Shown: piece by piece, positions 27,891 through 37,358 of the stretch
Layout: each line of letters begins with the position of its first letter
How positions within the stretch are numbered: the stretch's first letter is position 1
Origin: an uncultured Verrucomicrobiota bacterium
GTDB lineage: Bacteria > Verrucomicrobiota > Verrucomicrobiia > Chthoniobacterales > JACTMZ01
DNA: 52,781 nucleotides
Assembly: GCA_903934135.1 (NCBI GenBank)
Contig: CAIZMQ010000064.1
Location: 1-52,781, forward strand
Direction of reading: 5' to 3'
Notes under the pieces: generated by a model
What the model was told of the DNA's origin: nothing
Database searches by the model: none
Seen by the model: only the letters and a program-made list of their open reading frames with translations
Program-made: the position numbers and the translations under genes

Positions 27891-29201
27891 TTACACGCGG
27901 GAGGGGGCGGAGTCACTCCCCATGACGGCGTTTTCGACCAACCCGGCAGTCCGGACCGTGGCACCGTGGTGCGGTTGCAGGGCGATCCCCGCGTTCTCGA
28001 CCAGCTTGGCGCGGTGTGGCGGGTCGGTGAAAAGCCGGACAGTCTCCGCGGCCAGGTCGTTGGCATCGTGTATTTCCACCGCCCCGCCTGCGGAGAGCAG
28101 CGCCTCGCGGAGCGCCGCGAAATTCTGCATCTGCGGGCCGAAGAGGACGGGGCAGCCGGCGAGGATGGCTTCGACGGGGTTTTGTCCGCCGGATCCGCGT
28201 AGACTCTTGCCAATAAAAACCGCATCTGCGCAGGCATACCAATCGGGCAATTCCCCGGTGGTATCGAGAAGGAGAATATCCGGAGCCGGACCGGTGTGGG
28301 TTTCCGTGCGTCGCGCCACGCGGAAACCGGTCCGGGCGAGGCTCGCGGCGATCTTTGCGGTGCGCTCGACGTGGCGCGGGGCGATAAGGAGGCGCGCCGC
28401 AGGGCATTGTTTACGCAAGATACGCAGTCCATCGGCGAGGATTTCCTCTTCTCCCTCGTGGGTGCTGCCGCCGAGAAGGATTGGGTCGGCGGGGTCGAAG
28501 CCGAAGCCCGCGAGCACGGGACGGAAGTCCCTGTCCTGCGGACGCTCGCCGGTGGGGTCGTATTTCACACTGCCGGTCAGGTGCAGTCGCTGCGCTGGCA
28601 CGCCGAGATGTTTCCAGAGTGCGGCGTGCGACTTTTCCTGAAGTCCGATGGCCTGCAAATGTCGGGTCACGGCGCGGAGCACCGGCGCGAAGCGCCGGTA
28701 GCGGCGCGCGGAACGTGGTGAGACGCGGGCGTTGACCAGAACAACGGGGATATGGCGTCGCCGGGCCGTCCAGATGAAGTTCGGCCACATTTCGCTTTCA
28801 GTCAGCACGACGGCGCGGGGACGAACGGCGTCGAGTGCGCGGCGCACGAGGGGAGGAAAGTCCACCGGCGCATAGATGGGAACCCACCAATCAGTCTGCC
28901 GCCCGAGGGCGAGAGCGTGGGCGGTGGATGTGGTGCTGGAAACGGCGAAGCGCCATGCGGGGTGGCGCCGGTGAAGTTCGTCCAAGAGTTTGAGGGCGAT
29001 GAGCAATTCGCCGACGCTGACGGCATGCACCCAAATCCATTCACCACGGTCGAAGCGTGACCGCAACTCCGGGGCGTAGCGCGCGAATCGCTGCCCGAAA
29101 TCACGCCGGTAGCCGCCCCGGCGGACCATGCGCGCCAAGTAGCGCGGCAGGATGACAAGAAAGGCGAGGGGAAAGAGAAGATTGTAAAGAATGCGCGTCA
29201 T
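27891..29201 (-). CDS. waaA: 3-deoxy-D-manno-octulosonic acid (Kdo) transferase
   Basis: MTRILYNLLFPLAF..., IWVHAVSVGELLIALKL, LTESEMWPNFIW, GGSTHEGEEEI, GGQNPVEAILAGCPVLFGPQMQNF. Confidence 0.93.
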   Translation of the reverse strand: MTRILYNLLFPLAFLVILPRYLARMVRRGGYRRDFGQRFARYAPELRSRFDRGEWIWVHAVSVGELLIALKLLDELHRRHPAWRFAVSSTTSTAHALALGRQTDWWVPIYAPVDFPPLVRRALDAVRPRAVVLTESEMWPNFIWTARRRHIPVVLVNARVSPRSARRYRRFAPVLRAVTRHLQAIGLQEKSHAALWKHLGVPAQRLHLTGSVKYDPTGERPQDRDFRPVLAGFGFDPADPILLGGSTHEGEEEILADGLRILRKQCPAARLLIAPRHVERTAKIAASLARTGFRVARRTETHTGPAPDILLLDTTGELPDWYACADAVFIGKSLRGSGGQNPVEAILAGCPVLFGPQMQNFAALREALLSAGGAVEIHDANDLAAETVRLFTDPPHRAKLVENAGIALQPHHGATVRTAGLVENAVMGSDSAPSRV

Positions 29202-29752
29202 GCGTCGGACGTCCGGCGGTACATCGCCACCCAAGCCTGCCCGTAACGGCGGTTGCGGAGCAATTCCCAAGACGGGGCAGGCCGGGGCGGTTCCTGCGGC
29301 AACTCGACGACGAAGAATCCGCCCGGCGCCACGCAGCGGGCGAGGTCGCTCCCGGCGAGCAGGGAGTGCGGGTGGGCGGGGTCCCCGGTTTCCAGGGCAA
29401 AAGGCGGGTCTGCGAAGACGAGATCGAAGGTGGCAGGTGCCGCGCGTCCGATATAGGCGGCAACGTCCTGCATGCGGACCGAGCCAGTCAACTTGGCGCG
29501 GGCGAGGTTGCTGCGGATGACCTCGGAGGCCTTGCGGTTGCGGTCGACGAAATCGCACGAAGCGGCGCCGCGGCTCAGCGCCTCGATGCCGATGGCTCCG
29601 CTGCCGGCAAAAAGATCCAGGGCCCGGGCGCCGGGGACCGCCTCGCCGAGGCTGGAGAAAACCGCCCCGCGTACGCGGTCCATCATGGGGCGGGCCACGC
29701 CAGCCGGGCAGTCGAGGCGCAGGCCGCGCGCGGTTCCGGCAATCACGCGCAT
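29198..29752 (-). CDS. rsmD: 16S rRNA (guanine966-N2)-methyltransferase
   Basis: MRVIAGTARGLRL, RPMMDRVRGAVFSSL, LDLFAGSGAIGIEALSRGA, DLVFADPPF. Confidence 0.93.
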   Translation of the reverse strand: MRVIAGTARGLRLDCPAGVARPMMDRVRGAVFSSLGEAVPGARALDLFAGSGAIGIEALSRGAASCDFVDRNRKASEVIRSNLARAKLTGSVRMQDVAAYIGRAAPATFDLVFADPPFALETGDPAHPHSLLAGSDLARCVAPGGFFVVELPQEPPRPAPSWELLRNRRYGQAWVAMYRRTSDA

Positions 29753-29755
29753 GGC

Positions 29756-31168
29756 TTAGGGGGCGCCCAGGAAGTTGAGGAAAAATTCGCCGATGCGGCC
29801 GCCGGCCCCGCCGCCCAGCAGGCGCGAGGCGAGGTCGCTTTGCGGTTTCTCGAGGGTTCCGGTCACGCGGAAGGTAACCGCCCGGAAGCCGGGCATGTCC
29901 TTGATGCCGGCGGCGGGCAACTCGCGGCCGGTCAATGCGGCCAAGCGCGAGGCCGAGGATGGTCCGAGGAGGAGACGGGCTTTGAGATCTAGGCCGCCGC
30001 CGCGGGTAACCGGTCCGCTCATTTCCACGGCAAACTCGTCGGAGCGCAGCCAAAGCGGAGCGACGTGGATGAAATCGTCATCGAGACGCAACTCGGCATA
30101 GGCCTCGCGGAAATCGAGTCCCTGCATTTCGCGAATGCCGAGCACTTGGCCGAGCCCTTTAAGGTAGTCCGACGGGATCATGCGGCCGTTGGCCAGGTCG
30201 ATCCGGGTGCGCCCTTGCAACCTTCGTTGCGGGGCATTGCGTCCCTGCACGGTGAAGTGCGCGGCGAGGGTGCCTTCCATGCGGGTGCCACCGAACGAGG
30301 ACGGCATGCGCAGTTCGGACATTTGGAAGCCGTCGAGCCGGAGGTCCCACTCGTAAGGCGACCCTTCGGCCATGGTGGCCACGCTGCCCTGCCCGGCGAG
30401 GCTTCCGCCGGCGATCTCCCCGCGGATGCCGGTGAGTTGGAGGAGACCTTGCTCGAGGGTGAAGTCGGTGGCGAGGTCGCGTGCCACGATGAGGCCGGCG
30501 AGGACGGCCTCGGGAACGCGCGCTTCGCCGGTCGCGTTACCGTCGCCGCCGAGGTTGGCCCGTGCGGTGATGCCTTCTGCGTCGAGCAATGGCCAGCCGT
30601 CGCGGTTTTCGAAAAGGATGCGCGATCGCCGCACTTCCATGCCGTCGATCCGCACAGCCATGACCGGTTCCGGCACCACGGCGCCGACAATTTCCACCGC
30701 CGGCCGGGCCGGGGTCGGCGCGGGCGATACGGCGGGGCGTGCCATGCCGGGGGTGCCGGCGGGCGCGGGGATAGCATCCGCAGGTTGACGCGGTACCCGC
30801 CATTTGCCCTCCGTGTTTTGCCTCCAGGTGAGAACGGCTTCGTTCAGCCGCAGGCTGCTCACCACAAATTCGCGCCGGAGGAGAGGCCAGAGGCGGAACA
30901 TGATGCGGAACTCGGAGGCCTCGAGGAAATTGACGCCGGCATTTTCCATGTCGGGCATGACCAGTCCGCGCAGGCAGATGCCATCCCAAGGCGTGTAAAT
31001 GGCGCTGCGCACATTGAGCGGCAGCCCGATGGTGTCGATGGCTGCTTTGCGCAACTGTTCCTGCATGGCGTTCGACTGCAAGTGGAGGTTGAAAGCCAGC
31101 ACGGCGGCGACGGCCAGACCGACCAGCGCGGCGGCAGCGATGAGGCAGGGGCGGAGGCAGCGCGGCAT
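29756..31168 (-). CDS. AsmA/DUF748-like membrane-anchored protein
   Basis: Single N-terminal TM, beta-rich AsmA-like repeats, C-terminal RVTGTLEKPQSDLASRLLGG. Confidence 0.65.
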   Translation of the reverse strand: MPRCLRPCLIAAAALVGLAVAAVLAFNLHLQSNAMQEQLRKAAIDTIGLPLNVRSAIYTPWDGICLRGLVMPDMENAGVNFLEASEFRIMFRLWPLLRREFVVSSLRLNEAVLTWRQNTEGKWRVPRQPADAIPAPAGTPGMARPAVSPAPTPARPAVEIVGAVVPEPVMAVRIDGMEVRRSRILFENRDGWPLLDAEGITARANLGGDGNATGEARVPEAVLAGLIVARDLATDFTLEQGLLQLTGIRGEIAGGSLAGQGSVATMAEGSPYEWDLRLDGFQMSELRMPSSFGGTRMEGTLAAHFTVQGRNAPQRRLQGRTRIDLANGRMIPSDYLKGLGQVLGIREMQGLDFREAYAELRLDDDFIHVAPLWLRSDEFAVEMSGPVTRGGGLDLKARLLLGPSSASRLAALTGRELPAAGIKDMPGFRAVTFRVTGTLEKPQSDLASRLLGGGAGGRIGEFFLNFLGAP

Positions 31169-31255
31169 ACGACCGGCCACGTTAACCCAACGGGGCTTGA
31201 TGCAAAGCGGGAAGCGCGCGTTGCTCCCCCGTGCCCCGGCTGTTAGCCTCGCTCC

Positions 31256-32014
31256 ATGCAAGATTTGCGGGACAAGTTGCGCGCGGCTCCGGTCACGGTG
31301 CTTCTGGCGGCAGGGTGTGTGGCGGCCTACACCCTCGAGGTCCTGCTCCTCGGTGGAGAACGGGGATTGGACCTTTCGGCGTGGGCGTTGAGCGGGCAAG
31401 CATTGTCCGAGGGGCGCTGGTGGACTTTGTTCACCCATATTTTCCTTCATGCCAACCTCCTGCATCTCTCGGTCAACGTGTTGGCCTTGTGGTTCATCGG
31501 CCCGGAAGTCGAGCACTTGCTCGGGCGGGCGAAATACTTGCTGCTTTATCTTCTTTCCGGTGTGGCGGGCGGTCTGCTCCAAACCGCATTTGCTTCCCCC
31601 TCTTCGGAATTGATCGGCGCCTCCGGGGCGGTATGCGGCATCATGTTATCTTTCACCACGGCCTATCCCGAGATGCCGCTCCGCGCGCTGCTCTTCTTTG
31701 TTTTGCCGGTCAACATGAAGGCCAAAACGCTCGGGCGGGGGATTATTCTCGTCTCCCTGCTTTGCGCCGTGCTGCGTATTTTTCCCCAGGTCGGCCACCT
31801 CGCGCATCTGGGGGGCGCCCTGGCTGGAGTGTTCCTGACGTGGTGGTGGCTCCCCGCCGCGCCGCGCGTCCGGTGGTCGGCGGACGAAGCCGGGCGCACC
31901 GCGCAGACCGAGGAATTGCTTTCCCGGGTCGCGGAGGAAGGAATGGATGGTCTCAGCCGCGAGGAACGGCGGCAATTGGAGTCGTTGGCGAGGGAGCAGC
32001 GCCGCCGTTGGTGA
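31256..32014 (+). CDS. Rhomboid family intramembrane serine protease
   Basis: RWWTLFTHIFLHANLLHLSVNVLALWFIG, GASGAVCGIM, GHLAHLGGALAG. Confidence 0.93.
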   Translation: MQDLRDKLRAAPVTVLLAAGCVAAYTLEVLLLGGERGLDLSAWALSGQALSEGRWWTLFTHIFLHANLLHLSVNVLALWFIGPEVEHLLGRAKYLLLYLLSGVAGGLLQTAFASPSSELIGASGAVCGIMLSFTTAYPEMPLRALLFFVLPVNMKAKTLGRGIILVSLLCAVLRIFPQVGHLAHLGGALAGVFLTWWWLPAAPRVRWSADEAGRTAQTEELLSRVAEEGMDGLSREERRQLESLAREQRRRW

Positions 32015-32045
32015 CGGCGCTCCGGCCCGCGGGAGGAGGCAAAAG

Positions 32046-32954
32046 TCAGGAGCTGGCTTGGTCCGGCCGCAAGGGAAAGTCGCCGGGCAACGGGGCAGTG
32101 AATTCCATGAGGACGCCGGTGACGGGATGGGTCACGGCAATTTTCCACGCGTGGAGCAGTTGGCGCGGATAATCGGCGCCGCCTCCGTAGGTGCGGTCAC
32201 CGGCGATGGGGTGACCAAGGTGTTTGAGGTGCACGCGGATCTGGTGAGTGCGCCCGGTTTTCGGCCGGCATTCGAGGAGGGAAAGCTTTCCATCGGAGTT
32301 GAGGACGCGCCACGACGTCTCGGCGGCGCGCGCCCCTGGCCCGCGGCTGACCGTCATGCGTTGGCGGTGGACGGGGTGCCGCTCGATGGCGCCGTTGACC
32401 GAACCTGCCGAGGTGCGGGGAAGCCCGCGAACCACGGCGAGATAGGTTTTTTGTGCGGTGCGGTCGGCAAACTGGCGCGCGAGCGCGGTCAGTGCTTGCT
32501 CTGTTTTCGCCACGAGGATGCAACCGCTGGTGTCCTTGTCGAGACGATGGATGATCCCCGGGCGCAGAGGGTCCCCCCCTGCGGTGACCGGACCGCAGTG
32601 GTGGAGAACGGCGTTGACCAAGGTGCCTTGCCAATGGCCGACCGCCGGATGGACCACAAGTCCAGGAGGCTTGTTCAAACACAGCAGGTGATCGTCCTCG
32701 TAGAGGATATCGAGGGGGATATTTTCCGGCGTGACATGGGCAGGGACTGCGGCGGCGGGCGGCAGGCGGGCCTCGATTTTATCGCCGGCCCGGACCGGAT
32801 CGGAGGCGCGGGCCACGGTGCCGTTGACTTGCACCAGGCCAGAGGTCAGCGCTTTCTGCCAGCGGGCGCGGCTCAAGTCAGGCCACTGCCCGGCGAGCCA
32901 GCGGTCGAGGCGGTCGGCGCGCTGCTCGGCGGTGCAATGAAGGGTGTCATCCAT
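32046..32954 (-). CDS. RluA/RluD-family 23S rRNA pseudouridine synthase
   Basis: S4-like N-term; ILYEDDHLLCLNKPPGLVVHPAVGHWQGTLVNAV, GIIHRLDKDTSGCILVAKT, GRTHQIRVHLKHLGHPIAGD. Confidence 0.95.
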   Translation of the reverse strand: MDDTLHCTAEQRADRLDRWLAGQWPDLSRARWQKALTSGLVQVNGTVARASDPVRAGDKIEARLPPAAAVPAHVTPENIPLDILYEDDHLLCLNKPPGLVVHPAVGHWQGTLVNAVLHHCGPVTAGGDPLRPGIIHRLDKDTSGCILVAKTEQALTALARQFADRTAQKTYLAVVRGLPRTSAGSVNGAIERHPVHRQRMTVSRGPGARAAETSWRVLNSDGKLSLLECRPKTGRTHQIRVHLKHLGHPIAGDRTYGGGADYPRQLLHAWKIAVTHPVTGVLMEFTAPLPGDFPLRPDQASS

Positions 32955-33007
32955 GGGTTCCGGTGGAAACGCTGGACGTTCCGCCGCCGCCGCGCAAGGT
33001 TTGCCGT

Positions 33008-34636
33008 GTGGAAGAGTCCACCTTCCCCGCGCTGATCGAGAGCTGCCCGTCCTGCGGCGGTTCCATCGATGTCACCGACGAACTGCCCCTTGCCCCCATC
33101 TTTTGTCCCCATTGCGGGGAGGGATTGGCCGCACGCCGCATCTTCAACAACTTCGAACTCATCGGGCTGATCGGTCAGGGCGGCATGGGCTCGGTCTTCA
33201 AGGCCTACGACCACACGCTAGCCCGCATGGTCGCGCTCAAGGTGCTGCGGCGCGAGATGAGCGCGAGCGAGGAAGAGCGGGCCAAACTCGAGCAAGAGGC
33301 GCGCGTGACCGCCTCGGTCAACCATCCGCACGCGGTGCGCGTTTTTTCCTTCGGCGAGGCGTCCGGACAATTTTATCTCGCGATGGAATTGGTCGAGAAG
33401 GGATCGCTGGATGACCTCATGGCCATCCAGACCAGGGTATCGGAAGCGCAGGTGCTCGAAATCGGCGCGCAAATCGCGCAGGGATTGGAGGCCGCTGCGG
33501 AGAAGGGGCTGATTCACCGCGATGTCAAACCCGGCAACATCCTCTTTTCCGACGCCCACACCACGAAGATCGTGGATTTCGGTCTGGCCCGCCTGCTGGA
33601 GGACGAAGCGGGGGCCCGGGGGGAAATTTGGGGCACGCCTTACTACATCGCGCCCGAGCGGTTGAACTACGAGCCGGAGGATTTCCGCAGCGACATCTAC
33701 AGTCTTGGAGGCACGCTCTTTCACGCCATCGCGGGCCGTCCGCCTTTCGAGGCGGAGAGCGCGAGCCTGGTTGCACTCAAGCAAATCAAAAGCCAGCCGG
33801 TGAGTCTCGAGGCCTTCGCCCCGGATGTTTCGCCGGAGACGGCCTACGCGATCAACCGCATGCTGGAGAAAAATCCCGACGACCGCTACGCGTCCTATCC
33901 CGAACTGATCGAGCACCTTGAATTTGCCCGCGCCAAGGTCCTGGAGCGGGCCGCCCGCCCGGCCGGAGCCAAGCGGGAAGTGGTCAAGGTGGAGACCAAT
34001 CGCACCAAGTTGTATGTGACTTTGATTTCGGTCGCTGCCGCTTTGGTCCTCCTCTTGGTGGGGGCCGGGCTCTTCCTGACCAGCGGGCGCCCGGAGATTA
34101 CCGCGCTGCGCGGGGTGATGATGAGCGGGCGGCAGGAAATGGCCCCCGATCCGATGGCTGCCGGCCTCGGGGCCTTGGTGGCCGGAGACCTTGGTGGGGC
34201 CCAGGACGATTTTCGGAAAGCGGCTTCGGTGGCCTTGCCGGGCAGCGCTCGTGCCCAATGGGCGGCTTTCAACCTCGCCCTGGCCTACGCGCTGACCGGG
34301 GATCCCAGTGCGGCCCAGGAACGGTGGCGGTCGCTTGCCCAGGCGGGGTTGTATTCCGACCGGGCAGAGGACCGTGAACTGGCCAACATGTTTCTCGATT
34401 CTGCCGGGTTCGGTTTGCGCACCGAACCTCTGCTCCTTGACGATTTGGCGAGGTATCCCGTCACGGGAGTCGGATCGCTGGTCTTTTTCGTGGCCGGTGT
34501 GACGGACTGGTCGCTCGGGAACAAGGAGGAGGCCGATCTTCTTTTGGCCCGGTTTCTCGAGATTGATCCCGCCCCAGAGGTGGAGGGTTGGAGCAGTTAC
34601 CGGCGGGTCGCCGAGAAGCTCCTCTCGGGAGGCTAG
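33008..34636 (+). CDS. Ser/Thr protein kinase with N-terminal zinc ribbon, TM and C-terminal helical/TPR-like region
   Basis: CPSCGG...CPHCGE; GLIGQGGMGSVFKAYD, LIHRDVKPGNILF, DFGLARL; TM LYVTLISVAAALVLLLVGAGLFL; GTG start at 33008 preferred over 32963. Confidence 0.92.
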   Translation: MEESTFPALIESCPSCGGSIDVTDELPLAPIFCPHCGEGLAARRIFNNFELIGLIGQGGMGSVFKAYDHTLARMVALKVLRREMSASEEERAKLEQEARVTASVNHPHAVRVFSFGEASGQFYLAMELVEKGSLDDLMAIQTRVSEAQVLEIGAQIAQGLEAAAEKGLIHRDVKPGNILFSDAHTTKIVDFGLARLLEDEAGARGEIWGTPYYIAPERLNYEPEDFRSDIYSLGGTLFHAIAGRPPFEAESASLVALKQIKSQPVSLEAFAPDVSPETAYAINRMLEKNPDDRYASYPELIEHLEFARAKVLERAARPAGAKREVVKVETNRTKLYVTLISVAAALVLLLVGAGLFLTSGRPEITALRGVMMSGRQEMAPDPMAAGLGALVAGDLGGAQDDFRKAASVALPGSARAQWAAFNLALAYALTGDPSAAQERWRSLAQAGLYSDRAEDRELANMFLDSAGFGLRTEPLLLDDLARYPVTGVGSLVFFVAGVTDWSLGNKEEADLLLARFLEIDPAPEVEGWSSYRRVAEKLLSGG

Positions 34637-34675
34637 CGGGTTTGCGCCCGGGCCGGCCGCGGCTAAGATGGCGGG

Positions 34676-36253
34676 GTGAGCGAACCCAACCTTCCCGGGC
34701 CCGACGAATTGCAACGGCGCCTGCAAGCCTTTCTGCAAACTGCCTTCCAACAACCGGCCTCTCCGGCCTCCGAGCCGGCGGGCGGATCCGAGCCGGTGGC
34801 GAGTGACACGGATGACGTCTTCAATTTTCATCTTACGCCGCGCGAGATCAAGGAACACCTCGACCGTTATGTCATCAAACAGGACGAAGCGAAAAAGGTG
34901 CTCTCCATCGCGGTATGCGACCATTACAACCATGCGAAATTTCTGCGTGAGCGCGCCCGGCGCGGCGAGACGGCGCCGGTCGAATATGCCAAGCAGAACG
35001 TGATCGTTACCGGTCCGACCGGCGTGGGCAAAACCTACCTTGTGCGGCACATCGCGGAATTGATCGGTGTCCCCTTCGTCAAGGCCGACGCGACAAAATT
35101 TAGCGAGACAGGCTACGTGGGCGGCGATGTCGAGGACTTGGTGCGCGAACTGGTGCAAAAGGCCGATGGCGACACCGAGCGCGCGGAGCACGGCATTGTT
35201 TACATCGACGAGGTCGACAAAATTGCGACGTCCGGCAACATGATCGGGCGGGATGTGAGCGGGCGCGGGGTGCAGACCGCGTTGCTCAAGTTGATGGAGG
35301 AGACGGAAGTGCCGCTGCGGAACCCGATGGATCTGGCGGGCCAGATGCAGGCCGTGATGGAATTGCAGCGCGGGAGCAAGCCCGGTCGGCAGGCGGTCAA
35401 TACGCGGAGCATCCTTTTCATCGTGAGCGGAGCCTTTCCGCGATTGAAGGAGATCGTGGAGAAGCGGCGCAAGCAGGCGCAGATCGGTTTTGCCGCGCCG
35501 GCGGATCCGGCGGAGGACCGGGCTTGGCAGCATGGGGTGACCACGGCCGATCTGATCGAATACGGGATGGAGGCGGAATTTGTCGGACGTCTTCCGGTGC
35601 GCGTGGCCTGCGAGGAATTGACCGCGGCCGACCTGCGTAAAATTTTGTCCGAGTCCGAGGGCAGCGTGCTCCGCCAGTACGAACGTGCTTTTCTGGCTTT
35701 CGGGATCGAAGCGGTTTTTGACGATGCGGCGCTTGATCGTATTGCTGCACTCGCCGCAGAGGAAGGGACTGGGGCACGGGGTTTGCTCACGGTGTGCGAG
35801 CGCCTGCTGCGCGACTTCAAATTCGAGCTACCCGGCTCCGGCACGACGTCGCTGCGCATCGATTTGGACCTCATCGAGCGGCCGGCCGAGCGCTTGGCGC
35901 AGCTGCGGTCCAGCGGTCAAGACGAGCGTCTGCGCGTTTTGCGGCGCAGCGCGGAAGAGTTCGCCGAGCGTCTCGGGCAGTCGCAAGGTTTGTCTTTGAA
36001 ATTCGCACCCGAAGCCCTTGACCTCCTCGTCAAGATGGCGGTGAATGGTCAGAGGCCGGTGCGCGAATTGTGCGCGGACTTGTTCAAAGACTACGAATTC
36101 GGGTTGCGCCTGGTGAAGTGTCCGACCGCCGGCCGCCCGCTTTTGCTTCCGCGCGAAGCGGTGGAGTCGCCCGACAAGTTCTTGAGCGATCTGGTGGTGC
36201 GCGCGTATCGTGATGATTCCTCTGATGAAAAACGTGCCGGCCCTGCATCTTAA
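34676..36253 (+). CDS. ClpX-like AAA+ unfoldase lacking the zinc-binding domain, with extended C-terminus
   Basis: VIVTGPTGVGKTYLVRHIAE, GYVGGDVEDLV, IVYIDEVDKIA, IGF in KRRKQAQIGFAAP; no N-terminal Cys4 domain; extra ~120 aa at C-terminus. Confidence 0.88.
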   Translation: MSEPNLPGPDELQRRLQAFLQTAFQQPASPASEPAGGSEPVASDTDDVFNFHLTPREIKEHLDRYVIKQDEAKKVLSIAVCDHYNHAKFLRERARRGETAPVEYAKQNVIVTGPTGVGKTYLVRHIAELIGVPFVKADATKFSETGYVGGDVEDLVRELVQKADGDTERAEHGIVYIDEVDKIATSGNMIGRDVSGRGVQTALLKLMEETEVPLRNPMDLAGQMQAVMELQRGSKPGRQAVNTRSILFIVSGAFPRLKEIVEKRRKQAQIGFAAPADPAEDRAWQHGVTTADLIEYGMEAEFVGRLPVRVACEELTAADLRKILSESEGSVLRQYERAFLAFGIEAVFDDAALDRIAALAAEEGTGARGLLTVCERLLRDFKFELPGSGTTSLRIDLDLIERPAERLAQLRSSGQDERLRVLRRSAEEFAERLGQSQGLSLKFAPEALDLLVKMAVNGQRPVRELCADLFKDYEFGLRLVKCPTAGRPLLLPREAVESPDKFLSDLVVRAYRDDSSDEKRAGPAS

Positions 36254-37358
36254 AGCTGCGCTGATTTGCGCACTGGTCGCCATTGTGCTGGCGTTGCCCC
36301 TGCTGTGGGTGCCCATGTTGCCGGGGTGGCCGGGATGGCGACCGCCTGTGGTCAACCCGCGGGTCGAGGCCATTTTGGCGGTTTTCCTGGCGCTATGGGT
36401 TGCTTGGTGCGTGGTCGATATTCCGCGGCGCGGCCTCAAGGTTCTTATCTGGCTGGCTACCCTTTGGCTCTTGGGCGGCGGGATTTGGCTGGCGGGGCTT
36501 TACGGCTATGTCGCGAGTCCGCTCGTGCCAATGACCGCCGCGGGTTTGGCCGGCGCGGGAGCGTTGGCTTTTTCCTTCACCCCTGCGGGTTCGCGGCGCG
36601 CGCGCTGGCGATCGCTGGTGGGGGGGCGGGTCAGTCCGGAATTCCTGCACTTGCGCATGGACGAGCATCATTTGGAGGACGGTCCGAGAGGCGAGATTCT
36701 TGCTTTGGCTGAGATTCTCTGGCCGGGGCATCCGGAAGGCGAACATGCCGCCTGGAAGGAAAAGTCGGAGTTGGCCCATCGTGCCGCGAGGCATTTTCAT
36801 CAAGCGGGAGGGTACCTTGAGCGCTGCGATGGCGAGGGTGCCCTTTTTGCCTTTGGCCTTTGGGGGCAGCCGGCGCCTACGGAGGAACTAGTCCGCGTCC
36901 TGTGGGCTTGGGTCAAGCAGGCGGGTGGTTGCGCCGCACTCTCGCGCGGAGAATGTGTCTCGGGTGTCGGGAATTTTCCGGCGGAAGTGCGGTGGACGGT
37001 GGGAGGAACCCCTCTGCGCCGGGCACGCCGCATGGCGGCGGCGGCACGCGGTTATGCGGCGGGTCTGCTGGTCGAAGAGGCGCTGGCCGCAGAAGTGGCC
37101 GCCGGGTGGAAGTCGCGGCGGATGGCGTGGTGGGATTTCGAAGGGGAACGGGTTTTGTTGCACGAGGTGACCGGTCCGGCGGCGGAAGCCGACGGGGTGA
37201 GTGCGCCTTGGGACCGTGCGTGGGACGCTTTCTGGGAGGGGCGTTGGGCCGAGGCGGAGAACGCCTTCGGAGCTTTGGCCCGTGAGCGGGACGATGCGGC
37301 CGCGCGTATCTTTGCCTTACGCAGCGCGGCAGCGCGGCGGACAGCCTCCGGCTTGTGA
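36210..37358 (+). CDS. Membrane protein with C-terminal region resembling a degenerate class III adenylate/guanylate cyclase domain
   Basis: Three N-terminal hydrophobic segments; GEILALAEILW...GGYLERCDGEGALFAFGLWGQP...VGGTPLRRARRMAAAARGYAAGLLVEEALA follows cyclase motif order. Confidence 0.55.
   Translation: MMIPLMKNVPALHLKAALICALVAIVLALPLLWVPMLPGWPGWRPPVVNPRVEAILAVFLALWVAWCVVDIPRRGLKVLIWLATLWLLGGGIWLAGLYGYVASPLVPMTAAGLAGAGALAFSFTPAGSRRARWRSLVGGRVSPEFLHLRMDEHHLEDGPRGEILALAEILWPGHPEGEHAAWKEKSELAHRAARHFHQAGGYLERCDGEGALFAFGLWGQPAPTEELVRVLWAWVKQAGGCAALSRGECVSGVGNFPAEVRWTVGGTPLRRARRMAAAARGYAAGLLVEEALAAEVAAGWKSRRMAWWDFEGERVLLHEVTGPAAEADGVSAPWDRAWDAFWEGRWAEAENAFGALARERDDAAARIFALRSAAARRTASGL

Noticed and set aside
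33218-35533. 771 aa minus-strand ORF
   Set aside because: Antisense to the Ser/Thr kinase and ClpX-like genes; residue composition and lack of motifs indicate a GC-rich shadow ORF.
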